Shown here: positions 18,289 to 28,124 of the stretch, piece by piece
How positions within the stretch are numbered: the stretch's first letter is position 1
Layout of the letters: each line of letters begins with the position of its first letter
Assembly (NCBI RefSeq): GCF_900176885.1
Contig: NZ_LT839648.1
Location: 1,772,948 to 1,821,531 of the forward strand
Direction: 5' to 3'
DNA from: Oceanobacillus senegalensis
GTDB taxonomy: Bacteria; Bacillota; Bacilli; Bacillales; Amphibacillaceae
DNA length: 48,584 bases
Made by a program: the position numbers and the translations under genes
The notes under the pieces: generated by a model
Database searches by the model: none
What the model was told of the DNA's origin: nothing
Seen by the model: only the letters and a program-made list of their open reading frames with translations

Positions 18289-20363
18289 TAACTTTGTACT
18301 TCTTCTTCATAATCACAGTTTGTACATTTGACCTGAACACCTTTTTTGCTTTTCTTTTCAACAAGAAGAGATTCACATTTTGGACAAGGTCTTGCAATAG
18401 GTTTATCCCAGGAAACGAAGTCACAATCAGGGAATTGATCACATCCATAGAATGTACGTCGCTTTTTGGATTTTCGTTCAACAATATTGCCCTCTTCACA
18501 TTTCGGGCATTTTACACCAATTTCTTTTAAAATAGGTTTGGTGTTTCTACAGTCCGGGAAGTTAGAACATGCGATAAACTTACCATATCGTCCCATTTTG
18601 TAGACCATTTCATGACCGCATTCCTCACAATCAACACCAGCAGGCTCATCCTTAATCTCTATTTTTTCCATCTCTTCTTCTGCTATCTCTAGACGTTTCC
18701 GGAAATCCTGGTAAAACTCATCAATTACCGCTTCCCATTCCTGATTTCCTTCTTCAATAGAATCTAAGTCACTTTCCATCTTTACTGTAAATTCAACATC
18801 GATTATTTCTGGGAAAAATTCTTCCAATAATTTGTTTACAATTGTACCTAACTCAGTCGGTATAAACCTTTTATTATCGAGTGTTACGTATCCACGACGT
18901 TGGATAGTATCTAATGTCGGTGCATAGGTGGATGGTCTACCAATCCCTAATTCCTCCATTGTTCGAACCAATCTAGCTTCTGTATATCTTGGAGGTGGCT
19001 GAGTAAAATGCTGATTCGGGATGATTTCCTTCGAATCTACAACCATTCCTTCCTGTAAATCTGGAAGGAATTTATCCTCTACCTTTTTATTATCATCGTT
19101 TCCTTCTATATATACTTTCATGAAACCCTTAAACTTTATTTTAGACCCAGTAGCACGAAATTCATATCCATTATTCATTAAATGTACAGTCATTGTATCC
19201 ATTACTGCTGGAGCCATTTGACTTGCTAAGAAGCGTTCCCAAATTAATTTATAAAGCCTATACTGATCACGCGATAATACTTCTTTGAGGGATTTCGGAT
19301 CTCGATTAATGGATGTTGGCCGAATGGCTTCATGAGCATCCTGTGCACCCTCTTTATTTTTTTTCTGCTTATTTGAACCGAGATATTCTTCACCAAAGTT
19401 CTCTTTAATATATTCAGATGACTCAGCCTTAGCAGTATCAGAAATCCTAGTAGAATCTGTACGCATATACGTAATTAACCCTGTTATTCCACCAGATTTC
19501 TTTCCGAGGTCAATTCCTTCATATAACTGCTGCGCAACCATCATCGTTTTTCTTGCTCTGAAGTTAAGTTTACGAGCTGCTTCTTGCTGGAGAGTTGACG
19601 TTATAAATGGTTGAGCTGGGTTCCTTCTTCTTTCCCGTTTTGTAACTTTATCAATCGAAAACTTGTTATCTAGTTTATTTAAGATTTCATTAACATCGTT
19701 TTCTGTTTTTAAATTTTGTTTTTTTCCATCGACTCCATAAAAAGAACCTTCAAACTCAGCATCTTCCTTTTGAAACTCAGCCTCAATGGTCCAGTATTCT
19801 TCAGGTTTAAAGTTTTCAATTTCTTTCTCACGGTCAATGATTAACTTCATCGCAACAGATTGTACACGACCGGCACTTAAGCCTTTTTTCACTTTTTTCC
19901 ATAATAAGGGGCTAATGTTATACCCCACAAGTCTATCAAGAATACGTCTCGCTTGTTGTGCATCCACTAAATCTATGTCAATGGTACGTGGATGCTTAAA
20001 TGAGTCTTTAATAGCATCTTTTGTGATTTCATTAAATACGACACGACACTCTGAATTCTCATCAACATTTAACGCATGTGCTAAATGCCATGCAATCGCT
20101 TCACCCTCACGATCCGGGTCGGCTGCAAGGTAAACTTTTTTTGCTTTTTTAGCAGATTTACGAAGTTCTTTTAATACGTCACCTTTTCCACGGATAGTAA
20201 TATATTTAGGTTTAAAATTTTCCTCTACATCAACAGCCATTTGACTTTTAGGTAAATCTCTAACATGTCCCATCGATGCTTTCACTTCGTATTTTTTTCC
20301 TAAATAACGTTCAATTGTTTTTGCTTTTGCTGGTGACTCTACGATTACTAGATATTCTTTCAT
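18288..20363 (-). CDS. topA: DNA topoisomerase I (type IA)
   Basis: TopA relaxes negative supercoils by a 5'-phosphotyrosine mechanism. The 691-residue protein starts with the TOPRIM domain ([17 protein letters not shown], and the acidic [12 protein letters not shown] near 83-94). The catalytic Tyr lies in [14 protein letters not shown] near 300. Three C-terminal four-cysteine zinc-ribbon repeats follow (CEEC..C..C, CPKC..C..C, CPKC..C..C from about 575). An intact promoter precedes it (20495-20523). In relatives it is followed by trmFO; here a strong terminator follows directly. Confidence 0.98.
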   Translation of the reverse strand: MKEYLVIVESPAKAKTIERYLGKKYEVKASMGHVRDLPKSQMAVDVEENFKPKYITIRGKGDVLKELRKSAKKAKKVYLAADPDREGEAIAWHLAHALNVDENSECRVVFNEITKDAIKDSFKHPRTIDIDLVDAQQARRILDRLVGYNISPLLWKKVKKGLSAGRVQSVAMKLIIDREKEIENFKPEEYWTIEAEFQKEDAEFEGSFYGVDGKKQNLKTENDVNEILNKLDNKFSIDKVTKRERRRNPAQPFITSTLQQEAARKLNFRARKTMMVAQQLYEGIDLGKKSGGITGLITYMRTDSTRISDTAKAESSEYIKENFGEEYLGSNKQKKNKEGAQDAHEAIRPTSINRDPKSLKEVLSRDQYRLYKLIWERFLASQMAPAVMDTMTVHLMNNGYEFRATGSKIKFKGFMKVYIEGNDDNKKVEDKFLPDLQEGMVVDSKEIIPNQHFTQPPPRYTEARLVRTMEELGIGRPSTYAPTLDTIQRRGYVTLDNKRFIPTELGTIVNKLLEEFFPEIIDVEFTVKMESDLDSIEEGNQEWEAVIDEFYQDFRKRLEIAEEEMEKIEIKDEPAGVDCEECGHEMVYKMGRYGKFIACSNFPDCRNTKPILKEIGVKCPKCEEGNIVERKSKKRRTFYGCDQFPDCDFVSWDKPIARPCPKCESLLVEKKSKKGVQVKCTNCDYEEEVQS

Positions 20364-20494
20364 TTATGTTCCTCCTACAATGAGGTTAGCAATTTCCTAA
20401 TAATATTAGTTTTTATTTGCATTTTATAAAACATTTCTCATTCTTAAATAATATATGATGATTTGAATAGATATGTAATTAGAAATCTTCACTA

Positions 20495-20523
20495 ATACTA
20501 AATACATACATCCAATTTGTCAA
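20495..20523 (-). promoter_or_regulatory. SigA-type promoter for topA
   Basis: A consensus -35 TTGACA (20518-20523), a 17-bp spacer and a -10 TAGTAT (20495-20500) on the minus strand, about 130 bp ahead of the topA ATG. It separates topA from dprA. Confidence 0.8.
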
Positions 20524-20556
20524 ACATACTGTTACAATAATTCAGAAAAACGCACA

Positions 20557-21486
20557 CTATATTGTATGATATTTCATTCCAAAATTTATCCAATCCTCGG
20601 TAATATCCTCTGCGCTCTGTACTAATTTAGCACCTTCTTGAATCATCCGATGACACCCCTTCGTTTGGGGGTACAGAGGTGAACCTGGTACTGCATATAC
20701 TTCTCTTCCTTGGTCCAATGCTTGATCGACTGTTATTAGAGTTCCGCTTCTTTCTGTTGCTTCAACAACTAATGTTCCAAAGCTCAAGCCACTAATAATT
20801 CGATTTCGTTCTGGAAAATGGTATCTTATAGGAGGTCTATTAGGTGGATATTCTGATAACAATAAACCATCTTTAGCAATCTGATAAAATAAAGAAGTAT
20901 TTTGTTTAGGATATATATTTTGAAAGCCACTACCAACAATAGCAATTGTCTTTCCATTATTATTTAACGTAACTTGGTGTGCATAACTATCAATTCCTCT
21001 TGCTAAACCGCTAACAATTAACCAGTTATCCTTTATTAATGGCTCCACAATGAATTCAACTTTTTTAAGAGCTTCATTAGAAGGATTTCTAGTACCAATA
21101 ACACTTAACATCTTATTATATCCTAATAAAGAGACGTCACCATAAGCATATAAAACTAGTGGTGCGTCTTTAATTGTATTTAACACAGGTGGATAGTAGT
21201 CGTCAACTATTGTGATGATTGGAAAATCACTTATATCCTTTTTTAACCTCTTTCTTACACTCAAATTATGAAGATCGGAATAGAATAATGATGCATTTTT
21301 CTGAGGAATTAAGTATTTGTAAGAAATTTCTAATGAAGATAATTTATAAATTTCTGTTAAGGAAGGATCCATTTGGAGGAATCTTCGAATAACGTTCCGA
21401 GTAATCCCACGACATCTGGAAATATGAATAAGTCGTAAACGTGTTTTCTGCAAAACAGCACATCCTTTGTTTTGTTCTCTTGTCAT
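20557..21486 (-). CDS. dprA: DNA-processing protein DprA (Smf)
   Basis: DprA loads RecA on incoming single-stranded DNA during natural transformation. The 309-residue protein has an N-terminal helical region and the Rossmann-like core with SVIGTRNPSN, SGLARGIDSYAH, ERNRIISGLS and SGTLITVDQALDQGREVYAVPGSP. No C-terminal winged helix is evident, as in other short Bacillus forms. The first ATG lies close to the sucCD terminator hairpin. A downstream in-frame TTG with GGATG upstream (before QKTRLRLIHIS) is a plausible alternative start, 12 codons in. It sits between sucD and topA, as in relatives. Confidence 0.93.
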   Translation of the reverse strand: MTREQNKGCAVLQKTRLRLIHISRCRGITRNVIRRFLQMDPSLTEIYKLSSLEISYKYLIPQKNASLFYSDLHNLSVRKRLKKDISDFPIITIVDDYYPPVLNTIKDAPLVLYAYGDVSLLGYNKMLSVIGTRNPSNEALKKVEFIVEPLIKDNWLIVSGLARGIDSYAHQVTLNNNGKTIAIVGSGFQNIYPKQNTSLFYQIAKDGLLLSEYPPNRPPIRYHFPERNRIISGLSFGTLVVEATERSGTLITVDQALDQGREVYAVPGSPLYPQTKGCHRMIQEGAKLVQSAEDITEDWINFGMKYHTI

Positions 21487-21496
21487 TTTTCATTAA

Positions 21497-21534
21497 AATA
21501 GAACCTAAAAAGTGGTTACCTTTTAGGTTCTATT
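21497..21534 (-). terminator. sucCD intrinsic terminator
   Basis: A perfect 14-bp stem (21497-21510 with 21521-21534, AATAGAACCT arm) lies between sucD and dprA, just upstream of the dprA start, with a short T-rich tail on the minus strand. Confidence 0.75.
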
Positions 21535-21590
21535 ATGATTATGATAGCCTATAGAGGTTTTTTAACCCTACAATTCGGTCATTTTTACTT

Positions 21591-21712
21591 TTCTAATTGT
21601 CTAGCTGCAGCGTCCAGCGACTAGTGAGACTTCCTTCACCATCGTAGATAAGTCAACATTGGCTCAGTACAGTCCGTACGTCGCTAAATGGGCACTTGTG
21701 CTTTTCTAGTGT
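21591..21712. repeat. Bacillaceae-type intergenic repeat between sucD and dprA
   Basis: The sequence runs from a TCTAGCTGCAGCG motif to GCTTTTCTAG and has internal inverted segments around AGCGACTAG and CGTCGCTAA. From memory it resembles a short repeat dispersed in Bacillaceae genomes; there is no second copy in this window. Its edge overlaps the sucD stop codon. No ORF. Confidence 0.55.
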
Positions 21713-22608
21713 GTTTTACATTTTTCAGTTAGGCCTTTTTCTTCTAGCAACTTAATCATAGTTTCTCCAATTACTGCTGGTGTGTCAGCTACAGCAATTC
21801 CGCACTCTTCCATAACGCGGATTTTTTCGTCTGCTGTTCCTTTACCACCTGATATAATCGCACCTGCATGACCCATCCGCTTTCCTGGAGGGGCAGTTGC
21901 TCCACCAATAAACCCAACAACCGGTTTTTTCATGTTTGCTTTAATCCACTCTGCTGCTTCTTCCTCTGCAGTTCCACCAATTTCACCAATCATGACAACT
22001 GCTTCTGTTTCTGGGTCATTGTTAAATGCATCAAGTACGTCAATAAAATTCGTTCCATTAACCGGGTCTCCACCAATACCTACTGCAGATGTTTGTCCAT
22101 ATCCAGCTTGAGATAATTGATGTACTGCTTCATAAGTTAATGTTCCAGAACGAGAAACAACTCCAATATGTCCTTTTTTATGAATATATCCAGGCATAAT
22201 TCCGACTTTAGATTCATCTGCCGTAATAACTCCAGGGCAGTTTGGTCCTACTAATCTCGTTTTCTTACCTTCCATATAACGTTTTACTTTCACCATATCT
22301 TGTACTGGAATATGTTCTGTAATACAGATTGTTAAATCTAATTCAGCATCCACTGCTTCCATAATTGCATCTGCAGCAAATGGTGCTGGTACATAGATAA
22401 CAGATACAGTTGCACCTGTTTGATCTACAGCTTCTTGAAGCGTATTAAATACAGGTACACCTTCAACCTCTGTACCACCTTTTTTCGGTGTTACACCACC
22501 AACGATTTTTGTACCATATTCAAGCATTTGTTTTGTATGAAATCTAGCTGTTCCACCAGTAATACCTTGGACAATTACTTTTGTGTCTTTATTTAAATAT
22601 ACACCCAT
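21706..22608 (-). CDS. sucD: Succinyl-CoA synthetase alpha subunit
   Basis: SucD, with SucC, interconverts succinyl-CoA and succinate with nucleotide phosphorylation in the TCA cycle. The 300-residue protein has the CoA-binding Rossmann domain ([19 protein letters not shown] near 12-30), [12 protein letters not shown], the [13 protein letters not shown] phosphohistidine-loop partner, and the catalytic His in [14 protein letters not shown] near 247. It starts 21 bp after sucC. Its TAG stop overlaps the edge of an intergenic repeat, yet the length is normal, so no loss is evident. Confidence 0.97.
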   Translation of the reverse strand: MGVYLNKDTKVIVQGITGGTARFHTKQMLEYGTKIVGGVTPKKGGTEVEGVPVFNTLQEAVDQTGATVSVIYVPAPFAADAIMEAVDAELDLTICITEHIPVQDMVKVKRYMEGKKTRLVGPNCPGVITADESKVGIMPGYIHKKGHIGVVSRSGTLTYEAVHQLSQAGYGQTSAVGIGGDPVNGTNFIDVLDAFNNDPETEAVVMIGEIGGTAEEEAAEWIKANMKKPVVGFIGGATAPPGKRMGHAGAIISGGKGTADEKIRVMEECGIAVADTPAVIGETMIKLLEEKGLTEKCKTH

Positions 22609-22629
22609 TTTCGTCCGTCCTTTCCTTTA

Positions 22630-23790
22630 TTATTTCACCATAGAAACAATTTTTTGTGCACCGTCAGCCATGGAATCTGCTGAAGTGATATTTAGTCCAG
22701 ATTCGTTTAATATTTTCTTACCTAAGTCTACATTTGTACCTTCTAAACGTACGACTAGTGGAATTTCTAATCCTACTTGCTTGGTTGCTTCCACAACACC
22801 CTCTGCAATTACATCACACTTCATAATTCCACCGAAAATATTAACGAAAATACCTTTTACATTTGGATCAGACAGAATGATTTTAAATGCTTCTGTAACC
22901 TTTTCTGCAGTAGCACCACCACCAACATCAAGGAAGTTAGCTGGTTCACCGCCAAAGTATTTAATAATATCCATCGTTGACATTGCTAAACCTGCACCAT
23001 TAACCATACATCCAATATTTCCATCTAATGCTACATAACTTAAGTCATATTTAGAGGCTTCAATCTCTTTTTCATCTTCCTCATCTAAGTCACGAAGTTC
23101 AGAAATTTCTGGATGGCGATATAATGCGTTATCATCAAAATTAAGCTTTGCATCAAGAGCTAATACTTCTCCATCGCCTGTTGTGACAAGAGGATTAATT
23201 TCAGCAATAGAACAATCTTTTGCAACAAAAGCTTCGTATAAGCCTGTCATAAATTTAACAGCTTTTCCTACTAATTCTTGTGGAATATTGATGTTAAATG
23301 CTAATCTACGAGCTTGATAAGGTGCTAGTCCGACAACAGGATCTATCACTTCTTTAAAAATCTTCTCAGGTGTTTCTGCTGCCACCTCTTCAATCTCCGT
23401 TCCACCTTCTTCGGAAGCCATCATAACTACTCGAGAAGTGGCACGGTCTAATACAACTCCAACATAATATTCCTTTTTAATGTCACAGCCTTCTTCTATA
23501 AGAAGTCTTTTAACTTCTTTTCCTTCAGGTCCTGTTTGATGAGTTACTAATGTCTTACCAAGAATTTCATCAGCATATGTACGAACCTCATCCAAATTTT
23601 TCGCAACTTTTACCCCGCCTGCTTTACCACGTCCTCCAGCATGAATTTGTGCCTTGACAACGTTTACAGCGGAACCTAATTTTTTCGCTGCCTCTACAGC
23701 TTCATCAACTGTATATGCCACGTGACCATTAGGTACTTTTACCCCAAATTCACGTAAAACTTCTTTACCCTGGTACTCGTGAATGTTCAT
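22630..23790 (-). CDS. sucC: Succinyl-CoA synthetase beta subunit
   Basis: SucC is the ATP-grasp, nucleotide-binding subunit of succinyl-CoA synthetase. The start ATG at 23790 ([17 protein letters not shown]) is chosen over an in-frame start six codons upstream because AGGAGG lies just before it. Visible motifs are [15 protein letters not shown] near 53-67, [12 protein letters not shown], the EINPL magnesium site near 199, and the C-terminal flavodoxin-like domain with [15 protein letters not shown] and [12 protein letters not shown]. It is the first gene of a two-gene sucCD operon with its own promoter. Confidence 0.97.
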   Translation of the reverse strand: MNIHEYQGKEVLREFGVKVPNGHVAYTVDEAVEAAKKLGSAVNVVKAQIHAGGRGKAGGVKVAKNLDEVRTYADEILGKTLVTHQTGPEGKEVKRLLIEEGCDIKKEYYVGVVLDRATSRVVMMASEEGGTEIEEVAAETPEKIFKEVIDPVVGLAPYQARRLAFNINIPQELVGKAVKFMTGLYEAFVAKDCSIAEINPLVTTGDGEVLALDAKLNFDDNALYRHPEISELRDLDEEDEKEIEASKYDLSYVALDGNIGCMVNGAGLAMSTMDIIKYFGGEPANFLDVGGGATAEKVTEAFKIILSDPNVKGIFVNIFGGIMKCDVIAEGVVEATKQVGLEIPLVVRLEGTNVDLGKKILNESGLNITSADSMADGAQKIVSMVK

Positions 23791-23823
23791 TCTCCATCCT
23801 CCTAACAAATTTACTGCAATTTC

Positions 23824-23852
23824 ATTGTATTAAAAAAAATGAAATTTAACAA
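23824..23852 (-). promoter_or_regulatory. SigA-type promoter for sucCD
   Basis: A -35 TTGTTA (23847-23852), a 17-bp spacer and a -10 TACAAT (23824-23829) on the minus strand, about 30 bp ahead of the sucC ATG. Confidence 0.6.
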
Positions 23853-23900
23853 GAAAAAGTCCTTAAAGATAAAACGAAATTGTCACATTTATTCACTTAA

Positions 23901-24152
23901 TTACTTATCAGCATTATAAATAAAGGAAAAAACCTCTGCTACAGCTTCATATAACTCCTCTGGAATCGTTTCATTTATATTTAATTCGGACAATAATTCA
24001 ACTAATGAGGAATCTTCCATGATGGGGACATTGTTTTTAGTCCCTTGTTCAATGATTTCATCAGCAATTAAACCTTTTCCCTTTGCCGAAACAATAGGGG
24101 CATCTGCTACCTGTTCATCATACTTTAAAGCAGCTGCTTTTTTCTGTTTCAT
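23901..24152 (-). CDS. FlhB C-terminal-domain homologue (FlhX/YlqH)
   Basis: The 83-residue protein matches the cytoplasmic C-terminal domain of FlhB/YscU export proteins: AAALKYDE near the N terminus, then AKGKGLIADEIIEQGTKNNVPIMEDSSLVELL. It lacks the membrane domain and the autocleavage NPTH motif. It is the YlqH-type protein found between rnhB and sucC in many Bacilli. It overlaps the end of the upstream ylqG frame by four bases. Its role is unknown, though an FlhB-like domain has been proposed to substitute for FlhB's own C terminus in other bacteria. Here it survives although flhB itself is destroyed. Confidence 0.85.
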   Translation of the reverse strand: MKQKKAAALKYDEQVADAPIVSAKGKGLIADEIIEQGTKNNVPIMEDSSLVELLSELNINETIPEELYEAVAEVFSFIYNADK

Positions 24153-25422
24153 ATGCGTAAATCGACCCCCTCATAGGAGGTTAATTGTTCTTTCTTTTTA
24201 ATAACCTCTTTTGATTTTTCTTGTAATGGTTGAAAGTTAACGGACGTCAAATGAAAGTTTAATTCCTGTAATGCGGTATTTAATTTTCCTTGCAATGTTT
24301 TTGTCAATAAGTTTAGTTCCAACGTATCATTGTAAATTGTCATCGTAATGGACCTTTGCTGAATATGCATGTCTATGATTGTTTCTTGTAAATAAGCAAG
24401 CTTCAAATTAAAATAAATCCGGCAATAATTCGGATTTATTTTACCCTCCTCCGTTTTTTGACTCTCAAAATTCAGTTCCAAATCATTTTTTAATCCTAGC
24501 TTTAATGACGGGACTTGAATGTGTGCCTGAAGAAAATTATCCGACTCCTGAACACTATTTATATGTAGGCCATTGATAAGATATAGTAATCTTGATGCAT
24601 GCTTATTTGTAGCCCTATTTCCTTTTGTGATTAGCTGTAGTAACATTTCCTTTATTGACATTTGCTTATCTTTATTTTGATCAAATTTCATTCTATGCTC
24701 ATAATCTAAACCAATTGTTGTTAAATAACGTTGTAATTGTTGAATAAATTGCTCTTTGGGATTAGCTTTTGAAAATATCCCCATATGAAGATTAGAAAAT
24801 TGCTTTAAATTATCTTTATCCTCTTGCAATTGGGTTAATTGACTGAGTTTCTCTTTTAATGGAATCTGAAGCTTGTTCGATTCAAGATAGTTAAGTAGAT
24901 TTAGCATGCTTTGACTTTGATTCGAGTTATTCACTGCTGATAAAGCTTGAAAAATCTCTTTAGTGATTGGGAGTTTGCGATGAATCATTTCTTTGAGAAT
25001 GGTTTGTTTCTCAGGATTATTCTTAAAATAATGAAGGAGTTTAAAAGAGCTATCTAACTGTGAATGTTTAAATGGCAATCCTTCTCTTATAAGGGATTGA
25101 ACAAACTCTTGATGAATCTTAGTTCCTTTCAAGTCAAGATGTCGCAAAAGATTAGCTGTATCTGATTTACTTTGATTTTTTAATGAATCTCCTAATACTT
25201 TTAAATACAACATATTATTTCCAGTTTCTACTTGAAAATGGTATTTTCCGCCCGCAACTAAGGGAGCATTTAACTGTGCAATCAGTATTTGACGATTTAA
25301 TCTACCTTATTATTTGGAAACAGCTTTTCAATATTTCCACTTACAATTTGTCCGTCTTTTAATCCTTGACCTGTTGGATTCCATTTTGTTGGCTCCGACC
25401 CACTAATTTTATACTGATTCAG
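24149..25422 (-). pseudogene. ylqG-like gene with an early frameshift
   Basis: An open stretch of 354 codons begins at 25213, but homologous-looking sequence continues upstream in two frames. From about 25420 (NQYKISG) the frame reads GQGLKDGQIVSGNIEKLFPNNKV and hits TAA at 25297-25299. Shifting by one base at about 25303-25306 gives RQILIAQLNAPLVAGGKYHFQVETGNN and joins the long frame. The upstream part overlaps the rnhB 3' end; the only start before it is a CTG at 25420-25422. Position (rnhB/ylqH) matches ylqG of B. subtilis, an uncharacterised protein. Either the gene is broken or a sequencing error removed one base. A truncated product from ATG 25213 is possible. Confidence 0.75.
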
Positions 25423-26215
25423 TTGCTCTTCTCTCCTCTCTTCCTTTCAGAACATTCTTCACTGGTGCAAAGGACTTTCGGTGATATGGTGTTACACCAA
25501 TTTTCTCTAACTTAGCCATATGAAACTTTGTTCCATATCCCATATTAGACGCAAAGTCATATTCCGGATATTCATTATGTATTTCCTTCATAAGGCGATC
25601 ACGTGTCACTTTTGCTAATATACTTGCTGCTGCAATGGATATGCTTTTAGCATCCCCTTTAACAATTGACTCAGACGTACAGTTCAAACCATGTAATTGT
25701 ACCGCATCAATTAATGCATGGTCTGGCTGAATATCCAATTTTTGAATGGATTGAGTCATTGCTAGCTTAGTCGCCTCGAAAATATTCATATCATCAATCG
25801 TTTGATTATCAATAACAGCAATATGATAACTAGTAGCATGTTCTTTAATAAAAGTAAAGTATTTCTCCCTCATTGCCTCTGTTAGTTGCTTGGAATCATC
25901 TAATCCTAATAGTTTAACATCCCTTGGCAAAATAACTGCTGCAGCAACAACAGGACCTGCTAATGGACCTCTACCAGCTTCATCCACACCTGCAACAAAC
26001 TCTTTACCGTTACTATTAGCCCTATGCTCATATTGACACATTTCTTCAAATTTAATTTCTAATTCCGCTTCTTTCTGTTTTTGTTTTTCATAAGATTGAA
26101 CGATTTTCTGTACACCTTTTCTATCATCCTTCTTTAATTCCTGAACCATTTCATCATGAAGCTGACCATTCTGAAATAAACGCTTCAAATCGGATATTGT
26201 TTCTCTTTTCATCAT
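25409..26215 (-). CDS. rnhB: Ribonuclease HII
   Basis: RNase HII cuts RNA in RNA-DNA hybrids and starts removal of misincorporated ribonucleotides. The 268-residue protein has the signature GVDEAGRGPLAGPVVAAAVIL near 78-98, containing the catalytic Asp-Glu pair, then LDDSKQL and DAVQLHGLN, and a second catalytic Asp in ALIDA. The N-terminal helical extension (about 1-70) is typical of Bacillus RnhB. Its 3' end overlaps the frameshifted ylqG. Confidence 0.96.
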   Translation of the reverse strand: MMKRETISDLKRLFQNGQLHDEMVQELKKDDRKGVQKIVQSYEKQKQKEAELEIKFEEMCQYEHRANSNGKEFVAGVDEAGRGPLAGPVVAAAVILPRDVKLLGLDDSKQLTEAMREKYFTFIKEHATSYHIAVIDNQTIDDMNIFEATKLAMTQSIQKLDIQPDHALIDAVQLHGLNCTSESIVKGDAKSISIAAASILAKVTRDRLMKEIHNEYPEYDFASNMGYGTKFHMAKLEKIGVTPYHRKSFAPVKNVLKGREERRATESV

Positions 26216-26330
26216 TACACCTCTTTACATGTTATATCGGCTAACTTAACTAATAAATAAATGTCACAAGCCTTTTCAAAAAAAATTTTCTTGAAGCCAA
26301 AGTCTAAGACAGATCCATATTACTTTATTA

Positions 26331-26370
26331 CAAAAAAAGATGACATCCATCCTTAAGATGCATGTCCCTT
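26331..26370 (-). terminator. rbgA intrinsic terminator
   Basis: A 10-bp stem with one internal mismatch (26342-26351 with 26357-26366) and a T run on the minus strand lies just beyond the rbgA stop codon. Confidence 0.8.
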
Positions 26371-26375
26371 TTCAT

Positions 26376-27218
26376 TTAGGGTTGTTCCAGTGTTATTTTT
26401 CCAAGTCGACCTGTTCGTAAATCCCTTAGAAAAATGTCAGATACCTTATCAAAGTTCACATGGCCGCCGCTTTCCAAGGCACCTCTTTGCTGACCTATTT
26501 TCTCAAAAATATCCAACATATCATTCATATTTTCCCCTATGTCGTAACGCTCTAATAAATACTGAGGATAATATTCTTGCATATAAGTTATAACAAAAGC
26601 CACAATGTCTTGTAATGATAATAATTGGTCTTTAATAGTACCAATAGCTGCCAATCGATACCCAACATCCTGATCCTCAAATTTAGGCCATAGAATCCCC
26701 GGTGTGTCCAAGAGTTCAAAATCTTTCTTGATTTTAATCCATAATTGTTGTTTGGTTATCCCTGGTCTATCACCTGTTTTAGCAATCTTTTTATTTGCTA
26801 GACGATTTATAAGAGTCGACTTACCTACGTTCGGAATACCAACTATCATTGCTCTAGCTGGTCGAGGGTTAATCCCTTTTTTCTCTAATTTTTTCATCTT
26901 CTCCTGACCTAAATCCTTAGCCAACTGAATAACATGTTTTATATCTGATTTTTGATTTACATCTACACTAACAGCAGGTACTTTTTTTTCATTAAAATAG
27001 CTTAACCACTTGTCGGTTACTGCTATATCTGCTAGATCTTTTTTCATTAAAACAATCATTTTTGGCTTATTTTGTAAAACTTGTTGTAGCATAGGATTTT
27101 GTGATGAAAAGGGAGCTCGTGCATCCACTAATTCAATCACAAAGTCAACCAATTTCAACTTCTGTTCCACTTCCCGTTTCGCCTTTGCCATATGTCCCGG
27201 GAACCACTGTATTGTCAT
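26376..27218 (-). CDS. rbgA: Ribosome biogenesis GTPase RbgA (YlqF)
   Basis: RbgA is a circularly permuted GTPase that drives a late step of 50S assembly. The 280-residue protein begins with the invariant MTIQWFPGHMAKAKREV. The GTPase motifs come in permuted order: G4 near 56-65, then G1 GIPNVGKSTL near 127-136, G2 GITKQQ, and G3 DTPGILWPKFED, followed by the C-terminal ANTAR-like RNA-binding domain. The G4 site reads LMKKD, so Met replaces the Asn of NKxD seen in B. subtilis (LNKAD). The codon is ATG with no sign of frameshift. It ends in its own terminator. Confidence 0.95.
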   Translation of the reverse strand: MTIQWFPGHMAKAKREVEQKLKLVDFVIELVDARAPFSSQNPMLQQVLQNKPKMIVLMKKDLADIAVTDKWLSYFNEKKVPAVSVDVNQKSDIKHVIQLAKDLGQEKMKKLEKKGINPRPARAMIVGIPNVGKSTLINRLANKKIAKTGDRPGITKQQLWIKIKKDFELLDTPGILWPKFEDQDVGYRLAAIGTIKDQLLSLQDIVAFVITYMQEYYPQYLLERYDIGENMNDMLDIFEKIGQQRGALESGGHVNFDKVSDIFLRDLRTGRLGKITLEQP

Positions 27219-27227
27219 ACGTATTAC

Positions 27228-27788
27228 CTACTCTCCTACAATTTGCATCCTGTCAAATGGCCAATAGATAAGCCCCGCCTTTCCAACAATTTCGTCCATT
27301 GGAATGACACCCAACATTCTACTATCTGTTGAGTTTCCTCGATTATCTCCTAAAACAAAGACGTGACCCTCAGGTACTTTATTATATCCCCCCGGTAATT
27401 CCTCCAGGGTAAAGTCGTTTGTAAGTGTTTGATACGGTTCCATATTTTGCTTTTGTTCTGCTAAAAATGGTTCATCAATCGGTTCCCCATCTATATACAG
27501 TACTTCATCTTTAACTTCAACATGTTCACCAGGAAGGGCAATAATTCGTTTAATAAAATCTTTTTGAGCAGACGCATGAAAAACAACAATATCAAATCGT
27601 TCAGGTTTACCAATTTTATAGCTGATTTTATTTACAATCATCTGATCCTGATCATGTAATGTTGGTAGCATAGATGGTCCGTCAACAACAATTGGAGAAA
27701 AAAGAAACATTCGAACAACAAATGCTAATCCTAAGGCAAACAGTAAAGCTTTAAACCAATCGAACCATTCATTCTTTTTTTTAGCCAT
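27228..27788 (-). CDS. Type I signal peptidase (LepB/Sip family)
   Basis: This membrane protease removes Sec and Tat signal peptides. The start ATG at 27788 (MAKKKNEWFDW) is chosen because GGGGGAGAA precedes it, although the frame is open 15 codons upstream. The product has 186 residues: one N-terminal membrane helix (about 12-32), the catalytic Ser in GPSMLPTL, the catalytic Lys in KRIIALPGE, and box E GDNRGNSTDSR. This single-helix form is the Gram-positive P type (SipS/SipT-like). It stops 9 bp before rbgA and sits between rplS and rbgA, a usual place in many Bacillaceae. Confidence 0.95.
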   Translation of the reverse strand: MAKKKNEWFDWFKALLFALGLAFVVRMFLFSPIVVDGPSMLPTLHDQDQMIVNKISYKIGKPERFDIVVFHASAQKDFIKRIIALPGEHVEVKDEVLYIDGEPIDEPFLAEQKQNMEPYQTLTNDFTLEELPGGYNKVPEGHVFVLGDNRGNSTDSRMLGVIPMDEIVGKAGLIYWPFDRMQIVGE

Positions 27789-27830
27789 GTGTTCTCCCCC
27801 ATGCCCTACATTAGTCTTATAGACGTTGTT

Positions 27831-27945
27831 CAAAAAGGCTGGTAAAAAGGTCGCGATACATCTTCGTCAGATAAGTGCTTTTCTTTTTCTAGGACGTTAA
27901 AACCTCAGCCGACTAGCCCTCTTTATCCTTCTTTTTGAACACATA
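27831..27945. repeat. MITE-like inverted-repeat element
   Basis: About 115 bp between the signal peptidase gene and the rplS terminator is bounded by imperfect terminal inverted repeats. The left end reads TGTTCAAAAAGGCTGG; the right end, on the other strand, reads TGTTCAAAAAGAAGG. The centre contains CTCAGCC and GACTAG. No ORF. From memory similar elements are dispersed in Bacillaceae, but there is only one copy in this window. Confidence 0.6.
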
Positions 27946-28055
27946 CTTATATTATAGTTTATCATATCAATCAAATTTAATGAGAGAATTATGTAAAAAT
28001 GCTTGTACCATCTTTTATGCTTATGGTTATATATTGCATATTAAATGGGAATTAG

Positions 28056-28099
28056 AAATAAAAAAGGAGCTTGTGCAGTGCCCAAGTTCCTTTTTTATT
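28056..28099 (-). terminator. rplS intrinsic terminator
   Basis: Two 17-base arms, pairing with one mismatch (AATAAAAAAGGAGCTTG side), lie about 25 bp beyond the rplS stop, with A/T runs on both sides. Confidence 0.85.
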
Positions 28100-28124
28100 A
28101 CTGTTATTTATACAGTTCTTAAAA

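Noticed and set aside
18245..18530. Open frames on both strands around the topA 3' end
   Set aside because: They are shadows of the zinc-ribbon coding sequence and of the topA terminator hairpin.
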